From Phytophthora quininea (lineage: Eukaryota > Oomycota > Peronosporomycetes > Peronosporales > Peronosporaceae): a stretch of 64,000 nt of DNA. Shown in pieces: positions 48,627-57,850 of the stretch (the first letter of the stretch is position 1; the number at the start of each line of letters is the position of its first letter). The stretch spans positions 1,302,001-1,366,000 of the forward strand of contig JAAVTG010001003.1 in the NCBI GenBank assembly GCA_011947345.1. The letters are read 5' to 3'. A model generated the notes under the pieces. The model worked only from the letters and a program-made list of their open reading frames with translations. It did not search any database and was not told the origin of the DNA. A program made the translations under genes and the position numbers.

Positions 48627-49440
48627 TTACAGTTGAGCTTCTTCGGCCGGACATCCGCCGTTCATGGCAGCAGTCATCAAGGTGATGCTCTGTATGTGAG
48701 CTCGGGCCTCGTCGCGGTCTTTGCGACGACGCAACTCCATCAGGTCACGTTCCTCGCGACGTGTCTCTCTGCATCGCGCCTCCTCGATCTCTAGACGAGC
48801 TCGTTCGGCCCGCGTCGCGCCTGCACAAAGCACCATATTCGTCTTGACGAGATTGTTTGAAGTATCGGCTGCGTAGCGAGAACCACTACTCAATTGCTCC
48901 ATCAACTTGGCAGCAGCTTTTTCCGCCTTAACTCGCTTCTGCTTAGTGTAGTTGGCCACAGGATGCGCCTGGGATACTACCCTCTTCGTCATCTTATTGC
49001 GCAAGGCTATCAGATCAATACCCCCGAAGCGGTCAGATCGATTAAGTAGCTTTGAATATTGGTAGCGCCCGTGAGCGTCAGCAGCTGTGATGTGACAAGA
49101 AAGGGCGGCGTTGCCACGGCGGCTGGTGAACCTGGTCGGAATGTAAGTGACTCACCCTGTTGAAGTGATTGGGCAGCTGCAGCAAACTCTTGACTAAGTC
49201 GCTCGTTATCGTACTCAGCAGCACCAACATCTTCGGCCGACTCACTGAGTGGTGGCTCGATTCCAGTGGCCTTGTAGTCGTTGTTGAGTTCCGTTGCTAG
49301 CAACGCGCTAATGGTGGTACCCAGTGCCTACCGGGAGGGGGTATGCTCGCAAGGCTGAAATTTCTCGTCGAGGAGCTGCAGGACTGCCGGCTCAACAGAC
49401 CCTTGAGCTCGTACCGCTTCAATGTCTCTGATGCACTTGA
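48627..49440 (-). CDS. unrecognised coiled-coil protein, possibly transposon-linked
   Basis: The minus strand from about 49,440 reads LFKCIRDIEAVRAQGSVEP, meets a stop near 49,330, then continues ALGTTISALLATELNNDYK to a shift at the C run 49,021-49,025. One added G in the gene strand restores GGIDLIALRNKMTK. The C-terminus is a strongly basic/acidic coiled coil (RAERARLEIEEARCRETRRE) ending at 48,627. A DNA-binding N-terminus (Myb/SANT-like) followed by a coiled coil would fit accessory proteins of DNA transposons, but I see no clear Trp pattern. Function unknown. Confidence 0.4.
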
Positions 49441-50005
49441 AGAGTAGTAGCTATAATAATCTTCCTGGCCGTTTAAAGGTGGTTAACCTCCGATCTTCGG
49501 CATCTTCAGACGCAGGAGCACTGGTCCAACATATAGTGCAACCTCATCTCTACCGTCGAGAAGAAAGGTGACAACCCTCAGGGAGACATATCACACATCG
49601 TACTCAAATCTGGGGTGTGAAGTTTCCAATATCCTGACAACGCCTTGTGGTCAGTGTAGAGATCAAACTCTGGACGATCCAAATAACATCGACACTTTCT
49701 TGTCGCTCACGTGCTTCTCCAACACTCGATCTCTGCTATTCCTTCGTGCTTGTACGCCCGGTTCTTCTGCGATCCCGTGAATGAATCGGACCAAGAAAAC
49801 AGGCAAAGCAGATTTCACCACCGCTAATATGCGTCAGGCGAAACATCTCTGTGCAACTCTGCCGGATTATTCTGTAGTCTTGACTATAACTCCGACCTCT
49901 CTAAACTTGCGCAGCCTCCGACTGTCATTCTCAGGTCATTTCTGGTGTTGGCGGTCGATAACTTAAAGGAACACGCGGGTTCATTGCTGTATTGATTATG
50001 TAGGT
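49441..50005. other. intergenic sequence left of hAT-2
   Basis: Only short open frames without domains. A possible splice acceptor (TATGTAG at about 49,996-50,002) precedes the reading frame that hAT-2 interrupts. Confidence 0.35.
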
Positions 50006-50253
50006 GTGGAAAAGATACACAAGAACAACGCGACCGATCTGGTTCGATGCATTCGGAAAAAGAAGACCATGGCAGCTGGAAAATATCCGGGCGCGCCTGT
50101 TTTGCGTATGGGATGTACAACTTCGTTGGCTTCTGCAGCACTTTGTCGTGGGTGCCTCCGAAACGCCCACAACATATTTTTGTCTTCCTACCCAGAAGAA
50201 ACCAAAGAAGAAAGAGGAATGTTTGTCAACTTACCGAAGACGATCGCCGTGAA
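50006..50253 (+). pseudogene. 5' part of an open frame interrupted by hAT-2
   Basis: This frame encodes EKIHKNNATDLVRCIRKKK, a short middle part with cysteines, and EERGMFVNLPKTIAV up to the duplicated site. When hAT-2 and one copy of the duplication are ignored, the frame continues in phase at 54,062 for about 15 codons to a stop at 54,105-54,107. The product is not recognised. Confidence 0.45.
50246..50253. repeat. left target-site duplication of hAT-2 (GCCGTGAA)
   Basis: Eight bases identical to 54,054-54,061, immediately outside the TAGGG terminus. Confidence 0.93.
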
Positions 50254-50401
50254 TAGGGATGGTTTTGAATTGGACGAATAAAGAACGTTTAGAATTGGCT
50301 AAAAATTCAAAACACTTCGGAAGTGACTTTTGGACGTCCAAAAGTGAAGCCAGCGATGGCGATCTTCCCTTCGATCATTGAAGAAAAACCAAGAGATCGC
50401 C

Positions 50402-52713
50402 ATGGCCAACGACAACTCCGAGCAGCACGCTAGTAGCACCGCATCGCCCTCGACAGCATTATCTCCGTCGAGTGCTTCACGCACAAGGACTCATGGATCT
50501 CCGAAGCCAAGGAGGTCGCCTCGCTTCAGCCCGTATTCCGCTCATCGTGTGTCTCAGGAGTCTTTGCAATCGCCGGCTGCAACTAGGCGACCAACGCGGG
50601 CTCCTCGGCAGGTGCTTTACTCACCGCAGTCAGGATCAGCGAGGCCTCCACGGTCCCCAGCTCTCTCGCGCCAACCCTCAACACCGCCGGTTATTATCGG
50701 TCGTCCACCCATGGGTATTTGGCAGCACTACTTTGTCGAGAAAGAGAACGGAAAGCGGCACGGCCGGTGCAGATATTGCAATCGGCTCAAGAAGAATGGC
50801 AAACCAAGTGGAAACTTGCTGAGCCACCTCACGAAAGAGTGTCCTGCCGTTTCTAGAGATATTAGGATGTCTTTACTACCGAGGCCGGCTCCAGCTCCCG
50901 ACGCAGCCCCACAAGCAGTGGTCGAACCGCCTAAACCGCAAGCACTGAGTCAAGACGATTTTGAGATGGCGCTGGCACGAGTCTTCTTTGTGTGCGCACT
51001 ACCATTTATCCTTGTGGAGGCGAAGGTTTTTCAAGAATTTATTGCTATGATTGCGCCGTCATTAAAGATACCATCGAGGCACAAACTCAGCAACGTGCTT
51101 TTAAAAAGAGTACGAGACCAAATTCACCGCTGCCACGTGATCAAGCTGATTAATGAGCAGGTTTATGTGTCTCTCGTCACGGATGGGTGGAGTGATACCA
51201 ACAGCTCCAGTATTATCAATTTTATGGTTGTCGCTCCGGAGATGCCGGCGATATTTTGGTCGTCGTGGTCTACCAAATCACAGCAGCACACAGCAGACTA
51301 CATGGCACAAGAAATTGAGAAAGTCATTGAGGACATTGAACGTCAAACATCCGCAAAGGTGGTCGCTGTTGTAACTGATAACGCAAGAAACATGAGGAGT
51401 GCTACTCAGCGTATCCAATCTCGGCGAAACGTAGTTAGTGGTGGATGCTCAGCTCACGTGCTCAATCTACTCATGAAGGATATCTGTAAGTTTCCGTCGA
51501 TTAAAGCTGTCCATTCAAGAGCGGTCGCGCTTACTCGATTTGTTCGTGATCATCTGGCTTTACTGGATGAATTCAAGCGTCTACAAGAAGGTGTCCGTCG
51601 AATTGGCGCGAGAGCACGAAATCTGGTGCTCCCCGTCCCGACGCGCTGGTACTCAGTGTTTAGCTGCTTGCAAAATGTGATGAATAATCGAGAGATACTT
51701 GAAAAGCTATTTGTGAGCCCAGAGTATGAGCAATTTCGAGATCGGTACCGGGGAACAGCACCACGCAGGAAAAACTAGAGTATTTGATGGCACTGGTACG
51801 CGACGATAAGTTCTGGGTTAATTTAGCGCTCGTTGTGCGCTTACTTGACCCAATTATCAAAGCGTTAAAGTACCTGGAAGCAGACAAAATTTTTGTGTCG
51901 GGAGTTTATAAATGGTTTCGTTGGCTACGATATCATGAGGCGTTTGGTGTCACGGCACCTGAGCACGAGACAGATACAGTCGAACAAGTTGAAAATACCA
52001 ATCCAAATGCAGATGAGGGATCGGACGCACAGGATGGCCTCGAGCTGCTTAGTAGTACCGCGGAGACTGAAGCAGATGAAGCTGAACTCGAAAGTACGGC
52101 GCCAGATGACGAAAGATTGCAGTCCGGGGGCGATTATGAGAAGCTTAATGCGATTGAAACGACGGAGTTGCAACATTTCGTTCGAGAGAAAATTAAGAAC
52201 CGCTGGAATTACGTTCACACGAACTCAATGTCCATTGGATTCATGCTCGACCCATCCACAAACCTCGACGACTTTGTTGGCAAAGACAACGATAAAGTCG
52301 ATAAACAAATACTTCGAATGGCGAAGCGGTGTGGTCTAACAACGACATCAAACGACCCCAAACTGACTGCAGAAATCCTCAGCTTTAAACGCTGGAAGCA
52401 GCGTGGTGGTGCATCGGCACGGGATCAATATTCTCAGTCTAGTCCACGTGACTACTGGGGCGCAAAGAGAAGCCAGGATTACCCGCTGCTCACGAGAATT
52501 GCTGAGTTTGTTTTTGCTATTCCCACTTCATCGGCAGCCAGTGAAAGGGCCTGGAGTATCTTTGATCACATCCACTCGAAGAGAAGGAACAGACTCTCCG
52601 TCGAAAAGGTGGAAATGTTGGCATATATCTACATAAATTATGGCACGATAAAGAAGGGTGAAGTTGATCTTGCACGCCATCAGTCTTGCCCAGAGAGTGT
52701 CGAAGATAATTAA
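50402..52713 (+). CDS. hAT-2 transposase, near intact
   Basis: The ATG at 50402 starts a Ser/Pro/Arg-rich leader of about 110 residues. A BED finger follows (GRCRYCNRLKKNGKPSGNLLSHL, then TKEC). Catalytic blocks are VTDGWSDTNSSSIINF (first Asp), VVTDNARNMRSA (second Asp), GCSAHVLNLLMKD (CxxH), PVPTRWYSVFSC and the C-terminal SSAASERAWSIFDHIHSKRRNRLS (Glu and dimerisation). An acidic insert lies at about 51,955-52,140. The only frame break is at the G run 51,750-51,753; one added G joins RYRG to NSTTQEKLEYLM. Length ~770 aa is full for a hAT enzyme, so it may be active. Confidence 0.9.
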
Positions 52714-52739
52714 TACCAAGTCGATTGATGCTCCATTTA

Positions 52740-53900
52740 ACCGGCACGCAAGGTGCTGAGCGTTGTCTGCGTTAAGTACCAAACAAACACCTCGCTCATC
52801 CCGTCAACCTGCACTGTACCTCGCAGCACCTCCGTTAGTGATTATCTTGTACTCGGATGAATTTCCTATCTTCCCTTACCGGGTTCACTTCCTGCAGATT
52901 GTCCAGACGCGTTTGCACGGCCGCCTTGCTCATTCTCACCCCTGCAACAGCATCAAGCAGTACCCGTCCAGCGACGCTGAGCCAGCATACTGCTCTTGTC
53001 TGGCAAGAACTCGTGCCGCGAGCGCTCTTAGCATACGAACGATTGCTGCAACCCTGCACATGGGTCATGCATTTGAATACGCGAAGCCTAGATCGCGTAG
53101 TACGCGTAGTACGACATAGAGGTGACGAGCTGCAGCGCCCACGGCATGACAGTGCCCCCGCCGAATTGACACTGAAACAGCATGCTGACTCGCTTGTTGT
53201 GTGCCTGGGATGGGATATGAGCGGCACCACGACCACAGCATCGGTCTCGTTCGTCGCCAGCTCCGTCGCATGGACTCGTGGTGGTGGTTGATGTCCTGCA
53301 GGCGCGCGTTGCTAGCAGCTAGTTCTCGCAAAACTCTAGCGTGGGCTCGGCGTTGAGGAAGAAATTCTCTTCCACGGCGATCTCGTTGCTCAGCAGCCGG
53401 CGGCGGATCTCCGGCGGTGATGTCGTGGCGCTTGCAGTGCTGCGGCAGGATCATGAAGGCAGCCGTCGCTTCCGTGCCGGACACGAGGCTGAAATCCATG
53501 ACGACGTACTCTGTTAGCAGTCCCATCCAGGTGGGGCGCCAGATTCCCATCCAAGCACTCGATGTGGACGTCACGCTTAGATATGGGCGTTAGCGGAATA
53601 CCCGAGTCGTCCACGTACTCGGCCAGTCGTGCGCCGATGGCGATGATGACGGTCATCATGCAGCTGATAGCAACGCGAGCAGCAGGACGATCTTGACACG
53701 TCTTCTTGGAGGACAGTTCTTGCACGGGAGCGAAGGTTACGTGCGACTTGCTGTCCAGGCTGATACCGAGATGATCGGCGCGAACGTGATGGGCGAGACG
53801 TTCTAGCTGAAGTCGGGGAAGGCTAGGCCAAAGAGATGATGGCAAGCGTCATTACCAACATGGAGTGGCTGCCGTGCTTGTCCACCAGCGTGCTGAATGG
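52740..53900 (-). other. hAT-2 cargo: foreign-looking coding fragments
   Basis: The minus strand holds coding-like pieces in several frames: VQELSSKKTCQDRPAARVAISC followed by a hydrophobic stretch, then RRRLLSNEIAVEENFFLNAEPTLEF, then TMPWALQLVTSMSYYAYYAI. Composition is more GC-rich than the transposase. I cannot name the source gene. Membrane-like segments suggest a transporter or enzyme. Its location inside the inverted termini, opposite to the transposase, parallels the captured fragments in hAT-1. Confidence 0.5.
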
Positions 53901-54053
53901 GAGCGCATGCTGGCGTTCATTGTTCCGAAAAACCTTCTCTGATAGAATAGAATATCCTTGTTGGTAGTTTCAGATAGTTTTGCATTCTGCATGGATTTTG
54001 GACGTTTTCCAAAAAGTTTAGAAGTGTTTAGAAGTCGTCCAAAACCATCCCTA

Positions 54054-54061
54054 GCCGTGAA
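54054..54061. repeat. right target-site duplication of hAT-2 (GCCGTGAA)
   Basis: An exact copy of 50,246-50,253, abutting the right terminus CCCTA. Confidence 0.93.
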
Positions 54062-54107
54062 GAAACAGGCAACAAAACTTGCTAGTATCATCGCATCAGC
54101 ACAGTGA
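54062..54107 (+). pseudogene. 3' part of the open frame interrupted by hAT-2
   Basis: About 15 codons (KKQATKLASIIASAQ) and a TGA stop continue the phase of the frame ending at 50,253. The piece is short, so continuity could be chance, but the phase across an 8-bp duplication is correct. Confidence 0.4.
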
Positions 54108-54290
54108 GTATGGTTTGGGCGGCTTGAAAGACAAGGGTCCTGTTGGGTTCCAGCAGAAAATAGCCTATGATGTCGTCTCATTTAGATAGTTTTGTAATTG
54201 ACGATTACAAGTCTCCCGTTGTAGTCTTAAGATATTTAGAAACATTTCTAATTTCGTTTAGATTTAGCTCTACAGCGTATTTCCCTTCAA

Positions 54291-57200
54291 ATGCAGCGCA
54301 ATGGCGGTTGGCGTGGCGGCGGCCGCTCTTCCCGTGGCCGTGGCGGCGGCCGCTCTTCCCGTGGCCGTGGCGGCTCTCGCGGTCGCGGCTACAACATCAA
54401 TCCTCGCGGTCGAGGTCGCAGTGCTCCCAATGCACGCAACTTTACTCCTCACGCCAACAGCAGCGAGGCTGCCATCAGTCTGGACGAGTCTTTCACTATG
54501 GAGATCCACGCCGCCCTGCAAGCTCTGGTCGAAGACGGCAGCCGCACCGAGATAAGCTTCCCAGCCAGCTACGACAACACGCAGCGGCGCTACATCCACT
54601 CGATGGCACAGAAGTACGGACTGTTTTCCAAGAGCTCGGGTAAGAAAGGGGCTGGCCGCTTCATCCACGTGGCCAAGGTCAAGAAGAACGCGGCCATGGA
54701 GGAGGTTTCTCTTCGTCTTCAAGCCGCTTCTCTCAACCAGTCCACAGTGGAGTGGTTCCCTCCTATTGTTAGAAACTATATGGACAGGTATCCAGCGACT
54801 GCAGGACAAGATCCCTGGAGTGTTAGAGACTTGAGTCCACTGGTGACAGTCCCAAAGAGACATCAAGGACGAGGGTCTCCATTGTTTAAACCCTTGCAAA
54901 AGAGGGAACAAGGACCGAAGATAGTTAGGAATCCCCCAAAGAAGCCACCAAGCTGCCAGTGTTTGGATACAAGCAGCAGATTCTGGACATGGTAGCCACT
55001 AATCAGGTCGTGGTGCTGTCCGGAGACACTGGGTGTGGGAAATCAACTCAGATCCCGCAGTTTTTGCTGGACGATGCATTGGCGAATGGGCATGCAGAGG
55101 AAACGAGGATCATTTGCACGCAGCCGAGGAGAATCAGTGCGATCTCGCTTGCTGAGCGTGTCGCCCGTGAACGGTCAGGACCGCAGGGTCAAAACAGCAA
55201 GGAAGTGGGGCATGCAATCCGCTTCGATTCGTCGTTTGACGCAAAGCGGTCCAAGCTGATTTTCTGTACGACGGGCACGCTATTGAAATGGCTGAACAAT
55301 GACCCGCTAGCACGTGGCTTTTCACACTTGATCTTGGACGAAGTACACGAACGAGATCAATTCACGGATTTCCTGCTCATCTTGATCAAGACATCGATCC
55401 TCAAGCAAAGACCTGACCTCAAGGTGATTCTCATGAGCGCTACCATACAGGTCGAAAAATTCTCTCAGTACTTCCAGCCAGACTTCCCTGTGCCAGTATT
55501 ACAGATGGTTGGCGGAACAAATTTCCCAGTGACAACACTCTTCCTCGAAGACGTGCTTGCACTGCTGGAAAGTGATCGCAGTACCCCATTGCCTATCATG
55601 GACGACTCACGCAACGGTCAAGTAGGAAATGGTTATGGAAGCGGTCGAAATGGAGGATCTACCGCTGGAAACGGACTTCAGTGTCCTCTATGTGGTGGCG
55701 GAGGGTTTGCTGACGAGGAAGCCTTTGGTATACATGTAGCCACCTGCTTTGGTGAACCTAGTGGAGACTTTGAGATGGCTCCTGCTCCAGAACAAGAACA
55801 TACCCCTGTCGTGCCTGTTGCTGCTATGGGTGATGTACTCCGGACTGCGTTAAGCAGTGTTAGTGATTCCGCGAAGGAAGAAATACTGTCTTCCTACACG
55901 AAACAGCAAGACGCGCTTCGTCAAGACCAAGCGGTAGATTACGATCTATTGTTGCAGCTTCTCTTCCTGATTAACCGCACTTTCCCCCTAGAGGACAATG
56001 GTAAAGGTGCAATTCTCGTGTTCCTGCCTGGGTGGGAGGAGATTTCGTATATGGAGCGTGCCCTGCTCAACTCACCAGCAACAGCTTCGACCTACGAAAT
56101 TGCACTGCTTCACTCGCGTTTGTCAGCTCAAGAACAACGCCGTGCATTCATGACGCCTCCCGCGGAAAACGAAAGCTGATTTTGGCCACAAACATCGCTG
56201 AAACAAGTCTTACTATCGAAGATGTTGTATTTGTCGTGGATTGCGGCAAATCTAAGCAGACGCATGCGCTTGCTGCAACTTCGAGCTCGTCCTTCGTGAT
56301 GGGTTTGCAAACAACTTGGGTTGCTCGTGCAAACTGTGTACAACGCATGGGGCGAGCAGGCCGTGTACGTGCGGGTATTTGCTTCCGGCTTTTCTCGAAA
56401 GCACGATACGAAACAGCCATGAAGGAATTTATGCTGCCAGAACTGCTCACCACACCGCTGGAAGAACTTTTGTTGCAGATTAAGCTTCTGCAGTTCGAGA
56501 AGAAGCTTCATATCCGCGATGCCAAACAGTTTTTGATGGAGGCTATGGACGCGCCGAGCGAAACGTCGATCGATGCATCCCTACAGCGATTAGAAGACAT
56601 GCGTGCACTCACAAAAGATCACGGAGCATTAACCTTGCTGGGTTGGCATCTAGGTAACATTTGCACTGGTGGTGTTGCCGTGCAGATGGCCAAATTGTTG
56701 TTGTGGGGGCACACGTTCGGCTGCTTCGACGCAATTCTCCAGACTACGTGCACACTCAGCGGATACCGTGACCCGTTCATTAGCTTCCTTGGTATGTCTC
56801 CAGAAGAGCAACGACAAGTAGATGCGTCCAAGAAGGCGTTCTCACGCAACGGATCGCCCCCAGCACTTCCTCTTCAGAGTGATCATTTCGTGCTTTGGAA
56901 GGCGTTTGAGGCATACCTTGATATGCGCTCGCATTCCTCCTTTAGGGCAAAGGACGCATTCTGTGCACGCAACAAACTGCATCGGCAGACGCTGGAGCAA
57001 TTGGGCTCCATCTATCAGCAGCTGCAAAACGACATGGAAGCAATAGGTCTTTCTCCAATGACTCAGCTCTTACCTACTGCTGTGTCGAGAATGCCAGCCA
57101 CCGTGGAGAGCGTTGCTCCGTACTTGATGGCACTCAGTATTGGCATGTATCCGAATGCATTGTTTACCCGTTCGGGTGGAGTAAGTCGCAACTGGACGTC

Positions 57201-57711
57201 GAAAGAAAAAGTAAAGGTGAAAATGGACGGGTCATCTATGGTGACATGGCAGACCACCAATCACCAATACCACAAACGGAAGCATGGATCTGAGCAGGAC
57301 GAGGCTGGCCCGCCGGACGAGTGGTTGGTGTATCACGAAATGATGCAGTCTGAGCGTACTCGCGTCGCGAAGTATGGTACGAAGCTACCATCTCCGTTGC
57401 TGCAGGCTCTGTTGATGGGCTCAGTGGAGTCGCAAACAGTGGAGGAGCGCAAACTCGAGTCGGAGATAGCCTACGATGGTTCCGTAGCTCCAAGCAAGTG
57501 GCTGCTCGTATTGGAGGACTGGTTGGTGTACGAAATGGACAGCGCTGATGAAGCGAATTGGATAGCGCTGCTGCGTGAGCGTTTATACGCAACCTTCATC
57601 CGACACTTAGAGCGACTGCATACCCACGCGCAGCAATTTAGTCGACCCGGGAATTATCTGAAGTTGATCTTCAATTCAGACAGCACGATGCCGACCTACT
57701 TCAAGCTTTAG
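54291..57711 (+). CDS. R3H-domain DEAH-box RNA helicase with inserted zinc finger
   Basis: A DExH/RHA-family helicase of about 1,140 aa, intronless, related in layout to DHX36/YTHDC2. The N-terminus (about residues 1-50) is an RGG-rich RNA-binding tail. An R3H domain follows (FPASYDNTQRRYIHSMAQKYGL). RecA domain 1 has GDTGCGKSTQIPQF (motif I), TQPRRISAISLAERVA (Ia), DEVHERD (II, DEVH) and SAT (III). Between the RecA domains, at about residues 463-488, is CPLCGGGG...H...C, a C2HC zinc finger. RecA domain 2 carries FLPGWEEI, TNIAETSLTI (V) and QRMGRAGRVRAG (VI). Winged-helix/ratchet and OB-fold regions follow. Frame breaks at the C runs 54,933-54,937 and 56,159-56,161 are each cured by one base. 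Likely substrates are structured RNA or G-quadruplexes, by family analogy only. Confidence 0.88.
54314..54367 (+). repeat. two perfect 27-bp tandem copies in the RGG region
   Basis: The unit at 54,314-54,340 is repeated exactly at 54,341-54,367. It encodes two copies of a GGGRSSRGR-like nonapeptide, so the RGG tail probably varies in length between alleles. Confidence 0.85.
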
Positions 57712-57850
57712 TGGCTTGGGTATCCTTTGACCTTCGCCGTGCCAGCAGACGCTAGGCACGAGAACATGGCCGTGATTTTGCTGAAGATCTTTGATATTGT
57801 TATTGCCTAAAAGCAGGCTCAAAATTTGTTCTACTGTGCTGTTGCGTCTG

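Larger units (their letters stand above)
50254..54053 (+). mobile_element. hAT-2, complete 3.8-kb hAT element
   Basis: The left end TAGGGATGGTTTT (50,254-50,266) is the exact inverted copy of the right end (54,041-54,053). Perfect 8-bp duplications flank it. The transposase (50,402-52,713) has a single frame break explained by one base in a G run. The 3' third (about 52,740-53,900) holds sequence unrelated to the transposase. The perfect termini and near-intact transposase suggest recent activity. The general plan (transposase first, non-transposon sequence in the 3' third, TAGGG ends) is the same as hAT-1, but the terminal sequences differ beyond TAGGG, so they are distinct families or subfamilies. 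Confidence 0.92.

Noticed and set aside
54291..54555. Alanine/valine-rich open frame overlapping the helicase start
   Set aside because: It is the alternate frame of the GC-rich RGG repeats.
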